Shown here piece by piece: positions 54,901 through 60,445 of a stretch of 64,000 nt of DNA. Location: NCBI GenBank assembly GCA_947454525.1, contig CANGJM010000004.1, forward strand, positions 124,001 through 188,000. Direction: 5' to 3'. This DNA is from Flavobacteriales bacterium. Lineage in GTDB: Bacteria > Bacteroidota > Bacteroidia > Flavobacteriales_D > Crocinitomicaceae. The notes below the pieces were generated by a model that was not told the DNA's origin, searched no databases, and saw only the letters and a program-made list of their open reading frames with translations. The position numbers and the translations under genes were made by a program. Position 1 is the first letter of the stretch. Each line of letters starts with the position of its first letter.

Positions 54901-55324
54901 ATCGAACGCAATCACGGTGGATGTAAATCAACCAAGTTCAAGTAACTTGATTGCGACTGCATTCGATGGTTATACCTTAAATGGAATTCTGTACACGCAA
55001 TCAGGTACCTACACACAAACCTTAACAAATGCAGCGGGATGTGACAGTACGATTATCTTAGAATTAACATTAACTGTTGGAATCGAGGAAGGAACGTTAA
55101 CAGACGTGAGCTTGTATCCGAATCCAACAAGTGAGTCCTTCACGGTGAAAACATCAATTCCAGTTTACGGTAGCTACAGTGTAGTTGACGCACAAGGTAA
55201 ATTGGTGTTCGAAGGTGAGATGACAGGAACTGAAACGCATGTGAATATCTCGAGCGTCGCGAGAGGAATTTACTACTTGCGTATTCCGGAACTGTCCGAA
55301 CCACTACGTGTAGTGAAAAACTAA
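36911..55324 (+). CDS. Giant (about 6137 aa) T9SS type A cargo, adhesin-like: Gly-rich N-terminus, GEVED, CUB-like, lectin-like, and about 38 Ig/PKD-like repeats
   Basis: Likely start ATG 36911 (MNITTILRS...FMLALSLLFSLLSVESWGQ); Gly-rich GVTSVTVQCWGAGGSGG..; GEVED VGIWVDWNNDFDFADANEQIAL; CUB-like TYIYDSGGPSGDYATNSNGFIVLN; lectin-like DGISYSFANDADASATVPSAENGTGTKLVVSFDEYG; C-term nearly identical to the 25604 gene (..EPLRVVKN). Confidence 0.93.
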   Translation: MNITTILRSAQAVINSRTISTTSVSNAVPSKKSSMTSFMLALSLLFSLLSVESWGQTVVSYTTPGSYSWVCPTGVTSVTVQCWGAGGSGGISGFTKAGGAGGGGGAFASSVINVTPGNSYSIVVGAGGISPTSTATTGNTGGQSYFNTPLTVMAIGGSGGGYYISSTSPGIGGNGGAFNSCVGTIRWSGGNGGNSSSTTGNSATSGGGGSSAGTGAIGNNANLFTGGAAPSGGVAGVNGYSSGAAGGAVGTNGNPGGGGGSGSRNSGTAGLIAGNGGGGKIILTFTEPPCSGTPNPGNTVSSVYAVVSGGTVNLSLQNATSGTGITYQWQSSTTSSTAGFSNINGATNSTYVTSLSVSTWFRCVVYCSVSSGISNAVQVLVQPYCAPTGTASYYINNFSTTSGLTNINNSTLSNGGYGNFTSLNVSNIAGSSTGFSISHSATSGGAGVGIWVDWNNDFDFADANEQIALTTAYNYSPFTGSIIVPASTLAGNYRLRIVIDYNSTSPINCPVGISGETEDYIFQVVECTSPSTQTSALTAGTPGVTSANINWTNGNGAGRVVYINSTNSFTNPNIGSNPTVSTAWSNTGQQCIYNGTGTGPVTVTGLSASSTYYLRAFEYCAPDRNYQTATATGNSNSFTTSAPSPTITVIGAPTFSNQCVNTTSNQSSFTVSGVYLTNNVTIGAVTGYTYSTNPAGPYTNSLTFSPTTGTLASTIVYVRFTPTSATTFNGPIVVSSTGATTQNVVVSAAGVNASISSQPSSAAETYCNGTSATALSVTVPSAGGSSYSYQWYSNAANSNSGGTLITNATSASYTPPTTSNGTTYYYCVVSGCGTSTSTSTVSGAINVVSCSSTNIPATGSTNVVCGTNTYIYDSGGPSGDYATNSNGFIVLNNSGNGIITISGSYSAVESCCDDINIYSGSGTTGTLLYNYFGSGNITTYSSTPGETITIQIVSDGSVQGAGLSLLATYSGFPTINNVSPTNICGGGTLTINGSNFSNITGVTINNTAVASYVVNSPTSITAVLTSNQVGGVVAVNSSFCSGISTTGSSVTILPSPTLTSSGSVAPVCTSTSGQITTLSYTATSNSPISYQLDWNAAANAAGLIDGTLTPFSFVVTGGTINIPVAANVVPGVYSGTLNYSNSNGCSGTQVVSLTITPIPTLASVSQQSSLCYTQNVNTNASIQLSGLLLNTAQTATYNINGGTSQTIAFTSSASGTATLSVPVVLANNGQTLSITSINCANFTTNNSCVLSIIQAPTAPSVLPLTQTVNVGASATFTGTRSASANTMTWWTAASGGTEIDPDGPALSVDSVFNSYDAVVLPSTSIDFCTPGLINASTTTYKYYVQQYDGTCPSARTMVQVFTNPLVSSSSSNNLICQTGASVTLTANITQAVGSQIQWQFATNASGTANPPVNNNLLPGDFTNLSPNGNSTIISVSPSVSTTYQLNTASPFMPFGCNVTTFNNTIVSPISTQQNVLVYPSLDFTPVANPSSICVGGTSTLIPNTPNGNFTASCILPITSLSSPPTGVTPWVLSSNGSLATSQTSTPNALQTGVLGTNAALDDGYWSNIPIGFTYNFFGENATTVHIGSNGTVVVGVLNAVGSSLYNFTGGFPNTANPASTIAVCARDLYLSSGSIKYWTEGIAPTRRFIVQYDNVATYCFGCSGGTQSAELTLYETSGVIEIRLLQATNGSSSGSATLKYIGLQDPTKTIGATAPNCSVPNQSNYWNGISDEISSSLAWRFSPPSNYSIDWYQGSGSNLSALVSIPYLAANSTSSYFYSTLPSQSTNSGQITYSVSATNTITGCPATKSVYVNVNSITNPPQGINSSQCGPGIPTLVLNTGNNSSNSVYSWYAANPSLNSSLSTYYSNNFSNNIGVSPSPVGVLSGNASLQGGGFIRLTSNNPDLLGGFTIPASGVNSSIYQMMFDIQTPQTSGADGISYSFANDADASATVPSAENGTGTKLVVSFDEYGSGNGGSGIRLVYGGAADNLPQASGGVVLAYSNNTTWMNPQVFSNVHIYIDQQGRLSMVLNGNLIFNNIQLPNSFVTADKSTWSHVFKARTGLTTAAHRLDNVSIKQNTSLVPLIFNSATYTSSLSQTTNLYTVETFNGCPSQVLPLTVTVNTVPTSPTISVPAPYCQGDPASSLSATGTASNPLNWYLGSLNASPNTIAPTPVTSVAGTTNYLVTQTSTANGCASAPATISVVVNATPSAPAYSSTYSTGTITQCQGTAAISISSAVVASVGGTLYYYTVPTGGTALSFTPNSTPSVAGTTTYYVSQVISGCEGPRAVVTSVVNPTLTASVALNASTVSVCSGGAITFTATPTNGGTTPSYQWFLNNPTTPISGQTGATYTLASPASGDQVFVKMTSNPAPNCLNPSTSPATSNTITLNTAPATPVVNITQSTPTTTVCSGTSVTFSVATSTALGSNPTYQWLLNGTPISGATAATLTTTTLINNNVVSLIVTSSIATNCLTQTTATSAGISMTVTPLTTITTQPIGASVCQGATPVLSSTASGTGTLTYQWQSCTSASATTGTNLSSISYPTALTTSLTTPAAGATPGYYRMVATGTCGSATSAIATISINTPTAITTPPTAQAICTGTTATFTTVAQGQGTISYQWLFNGSALSGATNASYSIPNLAASNAGQYSVAVTATCGTVTSSAVQLIVNPLTTISVQPIASTTVCDSTLLNLSVSASGTAPISYQWYRGNTAITSATLAQYSDPTTVVAEAGQYTVQVTGGCSIITSTASTVVVLPKTWITTQPVSYTGCALNPTSLSVTGLGANVQYQWSLGSNPSTAIPGATSSTYNLSNPQTSNSGSYTVTLTGANNGQCGTQTSNIALVTINPVPSAGTITGGNSGVCVGSTINLTNLASGGVWTSSNPLMGSISSTGVLTGVSAGTITVTYTVTNSFGCVSTATKVIQVKGLPTALIQTPLATSICQGEAMNLQSSAAVSYAWSNGATSQNIAVNSSATGTVNYTVTVTGTNACTATSAPVAITVIPVPTIAAINGTGNYPNFCLGNTSNLTNATANGIWSSSNTNVLTVNPLSGAANTLTIGTATVSYHVANIPGCLNPNPGTATATITVSTPPAAFITPSGSTTFCQGGSVTLTAPSGVGYNYLWSNGATTQSITATTSGSYSLTVTATGGCSVTSLPTTVTVLPIPTATIYPTGAINICSGTNVTLSTGSAVSYVWSNGAITPTVSVNTSGTYSVTLTGTNGCTVTSAVSTVTVTPVPSAVITANGPTNICDGGSVGLSVPTAGSYLWSNGATTQGISATSTGNYSVTATNGICSATSTPVYVNFNPVPSSTVTASGPTTFCQGGNVTLTAATGNSFTYLWSNGATTQSITVAASGTYSVTVSNSFNCSSTSTPISVVVNALPTASITAGGSTTICSGNSLSLTATSANAYLWSTGATTQSINVSVAGNYTVEAISAAGCTATSSVLALNVLPSPTAIITQASGTTFCQGGSVVINSTPASAYLWSNSETTQAISATTTGVYSVLVTAANGCTATSNAINVNVLPTPTATIYPGTNVNICAGSTVTLSTGTAASYVWSNGAITPTITVSANGTHSVTLTGSNGCTATSALTTVTVNPIPVAAITATGTTNICSGTSVNLTATAAGSYLWSNGATTQTIAASLAGAYTVTVTTAGCSATSASTTVNVNQSPTANVTASGPTSFCQGGSVSFTANAGNGYSYLWSNGATTASISTSTSGNNSVTVTNLIGCSTTSAVNAVVVNPIPVATITAGGSTTICSGSPVSLSAPAGANYLWNTGATTQSINAATAGNYTVVVTTAAGCSATSVPTTITVNALPSAAISSNGSTTFCQGGTVGLSANSGMTSYQWSNGDTGQSINAGNSGSYSVVVTDANGCSATSNLINVNVNPAPTATIFPGTNVTICSGSSVTLSTNSAVSYNWSTGAITPTIQVNASGTYSVTLTGSNGCSATSPVTTVAVTTTPTAAITASGPTTICQGSNVSLSAPAAANSYLWNTGATTQTITASLVGSYFVTVGSNGCSATSPSTFVSYNPVPSAAVTASGPTTFCLGNSVSFSAPAGNGNSYLWNTGATTQSVSTSTPGTFSVTVTNGYGCSASSAVNTVLVNPLPVVTPITGSSSICAGTQGQVSNVMTGGVYASSNLGVASIGQLNGQITGLTAGNSTISYIYTDVNGCSNTVTYPVTITAAPVATISAGGPTTFCQGGSVTLTASSGTAYAWSNGATTASITVSASGSFSVSVTGANGCSASSQVTTVNVLTPSPVSAINGANSVCVNSATSFTNATSGGTWSTSNPLIATVSTAGNVTGVSAGSATITYAINSTNGCQNAATKVVTVNAVPATALTASGATTFCQGSNVSLTASTGSTYLWSTGATTSSITASTSGTYNVTVTNANGCSSVSTNQLITVNANPTASISTNGSTNLCTGGSIVLMATPNSSYVWNTGATTSSITATTAGSYSVTVTNANGCSATSTATSVVVNASPSATVTASGPTTICSGSNVVLSATAVAGNTYQWSNNGVLISGATSASYTATTSGTYAVTVTNASGCSATSTTTPVSVVLATAATITPSGSTSLCNNASVTLTATSGASYLWSNGATTQAITVNTAANYTVTVTNALGCSATSVATPVLVNTSPTATITAAGPTTFCQGGNVVLTASSGASYVWSNGATTASITASTPGSYSVLITNASGCAATAAATAVTVNAAPNAAISAGGSTTFCSGGSVTLTASAGASYLWSTGATTASISVNTAGARTVTVTNAAGCSSTSAATTIVVNATPTASITAGGSTTICSGSTVTLTASAGSSYAWSNGATTASIVANTTGNYTVTVFNANGCSAISTPTTVTVNNPSVANISTSGSTNFCQGGSVVLTATAASTYAWSTGATTQAITVSASGNYSVTLTNASGCTSTSPVTAVTSNALPTATITAGGATTFCQGGSVTLTASPATSYVWSNGATSASITVSTAGSYTVQVANNAGCVSTSAATAVSVNALPTATITAAGSLSICAGSTVNLTASTGAAYLWSNGATTATIAASNAGNYSVQVTNAAGCISTSAVSSVVVNALPTPSISSVGSTTICQGATVTLTTANGPGLTYQWKNNGTNIAGANGASYVANAAGIYTVQVTNAAGCSGTSTASAVVVNALPVASISNSGSTTICAGSSVNLTASAGTAYAWSNGATTASIAVNATGNYTVSITNAAGCTSSASTAITVVTPTVASITANGPTSFCAGQNVTLTANPGASYVWSTGATTASIAVSTTSNPTVQVTYANGCSSTSAIMPITVNALPAASITANGATSFCPGATVTLTASAGSSYAWTNGATTNSIIVSASGSYGVSVTNASGCVATAVPTAITVFAVPTASITTSGATTFCQGSTLSLTANAGASYVWSSGETTSSISTGVSGNYSVTVFNANGCSAVSSIVPVTVNANPVATIQANGPTTVCQGSTVLLTSNGGTGFTWTNSETTASISVTTSGSYGVTVTNAAGCSTTVNPVAVTVNPVQVLSPITGANSVCVGATTTYANTTSGGTWSSDNTAVASVNSTSGIVSGVSSGSATIKYQFVNASGCTSEVTKVVTVNTIAPVSISASSATSFCQGGSVTLTAPAGLNYNWTNSQTTQSITVSTSGAYALAVSNAAGCFTTSSTVQVTVNPAPTVAISSASTTICQGTTLVLNAPSNAVSYAWSNGATTQSVVIASAGTYSLTITDANGCSASTNTTIVNGINPQAAVSAGGATTFCQGGNVVLNAAGGTSFLWNNGATTQNITVTTPGNYSVLVTNAAGCSATSNSMFVNVLQSPTSTITAYGPTTFCQGGSVTLATTGAASYAWSNSATSQSIVPTTSGTYSVVVTGANGCTATSNAINVTVNPIPTAVITPSGATIFCEGSSVNLVASGGVSYAWNNGSTATTLAATTGGVYTVTVTNAGGCTDTETLTVTVNEVPSAFIVTSGSTTFCQGGEVSLTAQAGNSYVWSNNATTQSIAVTTAGTYSVSILSPNGCSVTSNAITVDVNQPSSSNLIATAFDGYTLNGILYTQSGTYTQTLTNAAGCDSTIILELTLTVGIEEGTLTDVSLYPNPTSESFTVKTSIPVYGSYSVVDAQGKLVFEGEMTGTETHVNISSVARGIYYLRIPELSEPLRVVKN
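45690..54945 (+). repeat. Array of about 38 Ig/PKD-like repeats with interspersed Big_2-like units
   Basis: Counted by eye in the translation (ITxxGxTTFCQGGSVTLTAxxG..YxWSNGATTxSI..GxYxVTVTNxxGCSATS). Confidence 0.88.
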
Positions 55325-55344
55325 TCAAGAAAATAGCTTAAACG

Positions 55345-55377
55345 AAAAATCCCTGATAGCAATATCAGGGATTTTTT
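55345..55377 (+). terminator. Rho-independent terminator
   Basis: AAAAATCCCTGATA gcaa TATCAGGGATTTTTT. Confidence 0.88.
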
Positions 55378-55456
55378 GTTTAAGGCCCATGTAAGACTGT
55401 CTGATCTAGAACTATTTGTGAATTCAAAGAAAATTGTAGTGTACTACTTAATTCTA

Positions 55457-55464
55457 TATCTTTG
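55457..55464 (+). promoter_or_regulatory. -7 promoter element (TATCTTTG) of the MntA/HepT operon
   Basis: TAnnTTTG match 15 bp upstream of ATG 55480. Confidence 0.55.
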
Positions 55465-55479
55465 ATAAAAAACAACTGA

Positions 55480-55782
55480 ATGGGTGCCTTGGAAAATCAT
55501 ATGATGGACATTGCTTCTCTTTGTACAAAATACAAAGTGAGAGCATTATACGCCTTTGGTTCCGTGCTAACTGAAAAATTTAGTGATCAAAGTGATATTG
55601 ATTTTTTAGTTGATTTTCATCCATTGGATGTTTTTGAATACGCTGATAATTATTTCGAATTGAAGTTTTCACTTGAAGATTTGTTTCAACGACACATTGA
55701 TTTATTAGAAGAAAAAGCGATTAAAAATCCTTTTTTCAAAAAGAGTATCCACGAACACCGAAAATTGATTTATAGATCTTGA
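55480..55782 (+). CDS. mntA: Minimal nucleotidyltransferase, MntA-type antitoxin
   Basis: ALYAFGSVLTEKFSDQSDIDFLVDF: GS-x10-DxD motif of the MNT family; paired with a HEPN ORF. Confidence 0.85.
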   Translation: MGALENHMMDIASLCTKYKVRALYAFGSVLTEKFSDQSDIDFLVDFHPLDVFEYADNYFELKFSLEDLFQRHIDLLEEKAIKNPFFKKSIHEHRKLIYRS

Positions 55783-55783
55783 A

Positions 55784-56113
55784 TTGAAGACATGGTTATT
55801 TGATATCCTTAATTCTATTGATGAAATAGAGAGTTATTTTGAAGGACAACCAAAATTATTTGCAAGCTATCAAAATGATTTGAGGACAAAACGTGCAATT
55901 GAGCGTAATCTAGAAATTATAGGAGAAGCGATGAGCAGGATATTAAAATTCTCTGAAAATATCGAAATCTCAAATTCAAGAAAAATCGTTGATGTTCGAA
56001 ATCGAATCATCCATGGATACGACTCTATTTCTGATGAAGTAATTTGGGGAATTGTTATCAAACAACTTCCACTATTAAAAATCGAGGTTCAATCATTGCT
56101 TCAGTCAAACTAA
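55784..56113 (+). CDS. hepT: HEPN-domain (DUF86/HepT-type) toxin
   Basis: DIEI..IERNLEIIGEAMSRIL..IVDVRNRIIHGYDSISDEVIWGIV with RNxxxH-type motif; follows mntA by 1 nt with a TTG start. Confidence 0.85.
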   Translation: MKTWLFDILNSIDEIESYFEGQPKLFASYQNDLRTKRAIERNLEIIGEAMSRILKFSENIEISNSRKIVDVRNRIIHGYDSISDEVIWGIVIKQLPLLKIEVQSLLQSN

Positions 56114-56202
56114 GCATCATTTATTGTTTTCCTCCTCGCTCTCGCACTGTTTCTCTCTCTCTCGATTAGTCACTACTCACTACTCACACTGAGCACTAAG
56201 TT

Positions 56203-58491
56203 CTAATTCTCAATTATCGTCAAATTCGCAAAGCGCAGCAATACGGTTTTACTTCCGTGATGCGGAAAGAATATCGTTGCTTTTTTATCTGGACCCGATC
56301 CTTCCATTTTGGTTACTTTTCCTTTTCCGAAGCGATCGTGCTCAACATTGTAGCCAACCTTGATGTCTAATTCGCCAGATTTATTTGTTGGATTCGTTTG
56401 AGACACTTCTTTTAAAGAGCGCAGTGGTTGTCCGGATTGACTTCCCATTGGTTTGTTCAGTCCGCCGGAGAACGGACGCTCGGTAAATCCACCGCCCATC
56501 ATTGATCGACCTCCCGCTGGACGATTGCGCTGCTCAAACTGTAAGTAAGCGGCATCAATTTCGTCGATGAAGCGACTTGGTTCGCAAACAACCGGTTGTC
56601 CCCAAGTAAATCGTGAACTCGCATAGGAAAGCAAACAGGATTCCATGCCGCGTGTCAGTGCGACATAGAAGAGGCGTCGTTCCTCCTCTAATTCAGACCG
56701 AGAATTTAAAGCCATCAACGAAGGGAACAAATTTTCTTCGAGTCCGACAATGAAAATGTGAGGGAATTCCAATCCTTTACTGGAGTGAATGGTCATCATG
56801 GAAACATGGTTTCGTTCTTCACCTTTATCCTCGTCGGCATCGGTTAAAAGAGCTACTTCAATCATGAAATCGGAAAGTGACTTAAATTCGTCGTCATCTG
56901 ATGACTTGGTGAATTCTTGAATACCCGCTAAGAGTTCCTCGATGTTTTGAAGTCGTTCTACTTCTTCTGGTCCTTTTTCCTTTTCGCTCAAAAGTTCCCG
57001 CATGATTCCGGAAGACTTCGCAATGCGATCGGCAAGGTCAAAGGCATTCAGTTTGTTCAATTCCGCACTAAAACTTTGTACCATTGTGACGAACTCGTAA
57101 ATTTTCGATTTCGTTCCTTGGTTAACATCCGTAGGATAGGCGTCGAAATCATTCATGACGTCCCACATTGTCACATTATAACGATTGGCAGAAATAATGA
57201 TGTTCTCTAAACTCGTTTTACCAATGCCTCTTTTGGGATAATTGATCACGCGTTTCAAGGCTTCTTCGTCCTTCTGGTTCGCGGTTAAACGAAAGTAGGC
57301 GAGGAGGTCCTTGATTTCTTTTCGTTGGTAGAAGGAAAGTCCACCGTAAATACGGTAAGGAACATTTAATTTACGCAATGCCTCCTCAAAGGCACGGGAT
57401 TGTTTGTTGGTACGGTATAAAATCGCAAAGTCGTTAAACGTAGAACTTTGACTTTGTTTTAAGTCAAATATGGCATTCGCGATGGTTCGTCCTTCTTCAT
57501 TGTCGGTTAATGAACGAACAACTTTGATTTTTCCACCTTCCTGGTTATCAGTCCAAACGTTTTTAAAGATTTGGTCTTTGTTCTTTTTGATGACGCTATT
57601 CGCTGCTTCAACAATGGTCTTCGTGCTTCGGTAATTTTGCTCCAATTTGTATAAAGCGAAATCCGGATAGTCTTTTCGGAAATTTAGGATGTTTTGAATG
57701 TTCGCACCGCGGAAGGAGTAAATACTTTGAGCATCATCCCCAACCACACAAATATTCTGATACGCAGCAGCCAGTTTTTTGACAATTAAATACTGTGCGT
57801 AGTTGGTATCCTGGTACTCATCCACCAAAATGTATTGAAATTTCTGTTGGTAGTAATGCAATACATCTGGGAAATCACGGAGTAGGACATTCGTGTAGTA
57901 TAACAAATCATCAAAGTCCATGGCGCCTGCCTTTTGACAGCGATTCGCATAGGACTGGTAGATGCGTCCGATTTCTGGACGACGTGTTTGTTTATCTTCT
58001 AATTGAATTTCTTCATTTCCTTGGTAGGCCTCCGGAGAGACTAAATTGTTCTTTGCCGCGGAAATTCGTCCAAAAACCTGATTGACTTTGTAGGTTTTAT
58101 CATCTAAACTAAATTCTTTGATGATGTCTTTTAGTAGACTTTTGGAGTCTTGGGTATCGTAAATCGTAAAATTATTCGGAAAACCAATTCGGTCTGCGTT
58201 GAATCGAAGCAATTTTGAGAAGACCGAGTGAAAGGTTCCCATCGAAATGTTTTTCGCTTCTCCGCCGCCAACAATTTTACCAATTCGCTCCGTCATCTCT
58301 TTGGCAGCCTTATTGGTAAAGGTTAAAGCGAGGATATTGAACGGATCAATGCCTTGTTCCATCATGTAAGCAATGCGGTAGGTGAGGACCCTTGTTTTTC
58401 CGGATCCAGCGCCTGCAATGACCATTGTTGCACCATAGATGTGTTCAACTGCTACGCGTTGACTGTCGTTCAGTTCGTCGAGATAAGACAT
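56203..58491 (-). CDS. UvrD/PcrA-type ATP-dependent DNA helicase
   Basis: YLDELNDSQRVAVEHIYGATMVIAGAGSGKTRVLTYRIAYM; ILALTFTNKAAKEM; VDEYQDTNYAQY; VVGDDAQSIYSFRGA; MTIHSSKGLEFPHIFIVGLEENLFPS; Tudor-like C-term GYNVEHDRFGKGKV. Confidence 0.96.
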   Translation of the reverse strand: MSYLDELNDSQRVAVEHIYGATMVIAGAGSGKTRVLTYRIAYMMEQGIDPFNILALTFTNKAAKEMTERIGKIVGGGEAKNISMGTFHSVFSKLLRFNADRIGFPNNFTIYDTQDSKSLLKDIIKEFSLDDKTYKVNQVFGRISAAKNNLVSPEAYQGNEEIQLEDKQTRRPEIGRIYQSYANRCQKAGAMDFDDLLYYTNVLLRDFPDVLHYYQQKFQYILVDEYQDTNYAQYLIVKKLAAAYQNICVVGDDAQSIYSFRGANIQNILNFRKDYPDFALYKLEQNYRSTKTIVEAANSVIKKNKDQIFKNVWTDNQEGGKIKVVRSLTDNEEGRTIANAIFDLKQSQSSTFNDFAILYRTNKQSRAFEEALRKLNVPYRIYGGLSFYQRKEIKDLLAYFRLTANQKDEEALKRVINYPKRGIGKTSLENIIISANRYNVTMWDVMNDFDAYPTDVNQGTKSKIYEFVTMVQSFSAELNKLNAFDLADRIAKSSGIMRELLSEKEKGPEEVERLQNIEELLAGIQEFTKSSDDDEFKSLSDFMIEVALLTDADEDKGEERNHVSMMTIHSSKGLEFPHIFIVGLEENLFPSLMALNSRSELEEERRLFYVALTRGMESCLLSYASSRFTWGQPVVCEPSRFIDEIDAAYLQFEQRNRPAGGRSMMGGGFTERPFSGGLNKPMGSQSGQPLRSLKEVSQTNPTNKSGELDIKVGYNVEHDRFGKGKVTKMEGSGPDKKATIFFPHHGSKTVLLRFANLTIIEN

Positions 58492-58613
58492 GTAAAATTG
58501 ATTTTCTTCTCAAAAGTAGATAATAGGCGGAACATGTGGCGTCAGAACTTCATCATTTTCACTTAAGTTTTAAACAGCGTCCTTCCAAGACAAATGAAAT
58601 CAGTGGAAATGAG

Positions 58614-58621
58614 TAATTTTG
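58614..58621 (+). promoter_or_regulatory. -7 promoter element (TAATTTTG)
   Basis: TAnnTTTG match 17 bp upstream of ATG 58639. Confidence 0.5.
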
Positions 58622-58638
58622 CGCTTCAATGAATCGAG

Positions 58639-59007
58639 ATGAAAGTTTATCATAATCCTTCCTGTTCAAAAAGCCGCTTGTGCGTGGATTATTTAACGCA
58701 CGCAAACCATGATTTTGAGGTGCGCAATCACCTAAAGAATCCATTGTCAGTTCAGGAATTACAGGACTTGTTGAGAAAGCTCAAACTGAAGCCTTCACAA
58801 CTTGTTCGACGAAACGAAGCGATTTTCAAGGAAGCCCAAAAAGCTTCTATGTTAACAGAAGATGAAATTCTTCAGTTAATGGTTGATAATCCGAAACTAA
58901 TTGAACGTCCAATCGTAGAAGTGAACGGCAATGCGGTTTTGGCTCGTCCAATTGAAGTGCTAGAGCCATTTTTACAAATCGAATTGAATAGAATTACACG
59001 CAAATGA
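58639..59007 (+). CDS. ArsC-family (glutaredoxin-dependent arsenate reductase-like) protein
   Basis: MKVYHNPSCSKSRLCVDYLTHANHDFEVRNHLKNPLSVQELQDLLRKL..KPSQLVRRNE..LMVDNPKLIERPIVEVNGNAVLARP. Confidence 0.92.
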   Translation: MKVYHNPSCSKSRLCVDYLTHANHDFEVRNHLKNPLSVQELQDLLRKLKLKPSQLVRRNEAIFKEAQKASMLTEDEILQLMVDNPKLIERPIVEVNGNAVLARPIEVLEPFLQIELNRITRK

Positions 59008-60395
59008 GAACGAAATACATTGACCTAATCGAGCAAACATTTGATTTTCCTCAAAATGAGTTTAATCTCCGTGAGGACCGTTTGTTTTTCCATGGGATTG
59101 ATTTAATGCGCTTGATCAATGAGTATGGTACTCCGTTGAAGTTCAATTATTTACCTCAAGTTTCTAATAACATCCAACGTGCCAAAGGTTGGTTTCGTGA
59201 GGCCATTATGAATCTTGGTTATACAGGGAAATATCACTATTCCTATTGTACAAAAAGCAATCACTTTTCCTTCGTGTTGGATGAGGTACTAAAAAACGAT
59301 GTACACATTGAGACTTCATCTGCTTTCGATATTGATATCGTTCGTAATTTGGTGGATACAGGGAAACTTGAAAAAGGTCGTTTCGTTATTTGTAATGGAT
59401 ACAAACCCGAATTATACTTAAATAATATCGCGACCTTAATCGAAGAGGACTATTTACGCGTGATTCCAGTGGTGGATAACATCGATGAGTTAAAACGTTT
59501 GATTGCCATCACAACGAAGGAATTGAATATTGGGATTCGCATCGCGTCCGAAGAGGAACCGAAGTTTGAGTTCTATACCTCGCGACTTGGAATTCGTTAC
59601 CGTGAAATCGTTCCTTTCTACAAAGCGATCCTTAAGGAAAATCCAAGAGTGCGCGTGAAAATGCTGCATTTCTTTATTAATACGGGGATCAACGATACAG
59701 CGTACTATTGGAATGAGTTGACGAAATGTTTACGTGTCTATTCGGATTTAAAGAAACTTTGTCCGGAATTAGATTCATTGAATATCGGCGGTGGTTTCCC
59801 AATTAAGAAATCCCTTGCGTTCGATTTCGATTATGCATACATGGTTCGTGAGATCTTGACACAAGTAAAACGCGTGTGTAATGACAATGAAATTCCTGAA
59901 CCGAACATCTTTACGGAATTCGGTTCCTTTACCGTTGGAGAGAGTGGTGGAGCGATTTTCAGTGTCCTTCATCAAAAACAACAGAACGACCGTGAAAAAT
60001 GGAACATGATCGATTCCTCTTTCATGACGAACTTACCAGATACGTGGGCAATTAATCAGCGCTTCATTATGTTGCCAATCAACCGATGGAACGAAGATTA
60101 TGAACGTGTTCTCTTGGGTGGATTAACATGTGATAGCGATGACTACTACAATTCGGAACAACATTCGAATGCTATTTACCTTCCGAAATTCGATAAGAAC
60201 AACGTCTTGTACATCGGATTCTTCAATACTGGTGCTTACCAAGAAACGATTGGTGGCTTCGGTGGACTTAAGCATTGCTTGATTCCAGAGCCGAAACACA
60301 TCTTGATTCGTCGCGATGAAAATGGTTCTATTCAAACGGAAATTTTCAGTCAAGAGCAAACTGCACAAGATTATTTGAAAATTTTAGGTTATTAA
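59004..60395 (+). CDS. PLP-dependent decarboxylase, arginine decarboxylase-like
   Basis: YGTPLKFNYLPQVSNNIQRAKGWF..YHYSYCTKSNHFSFVLDEVLKNDVHIETSSAFDIDIVRNLVDTGK..LNIGGGFPI..TEFGSFTVGESGGAIFSV; ATGA overlap with the upstream gene. Confidence 0.82.
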   Translation: MRTKYIDLIEQTFDFPQNEFNLREDRLFFHGIDLMRLINEYGTPLKFNYLPQVSNNIQRAKGWFREAIMNLGYTGKYHYSYCTKSNHFSFVLDEVLKNDVHIETSSAFDIDIVRNLVDTGKLEKGRFVICNGYKPELYLNNIATLIEEDYLRVIPVVDNIDELKRLIAITTKELNIGIRIASEEEPKFEFYTSRLGIRYREIVPFYKAILKENPRVRVKMLHFFINTGINDTAYYWNELTKCLRVYSDLKKLCPELDSLNIGGGFPIKKSLAFDFDYAYMVREILTQVKRVCNDNEIPEPNIFTEFGSFTVGESGGAIFSVLHQKQQNDREKWNMIDSSFMTNLPDTWAINQRFIMLPINRWNEDYERVLLGGLTCDSDDYYNSEQHSNAIYLPKFDKNNVLYIGFFNTGAYQETIGGFGGLKHCLIPEPKHILIRRDENGSIQTEIFSQEQTAQDYLKILGY

Positions 60396-60445
60396 AATTA
60401 ACGAAAGCTTTTAAGCGCTATATTTGCGGACAATTGTGAAAGGGA

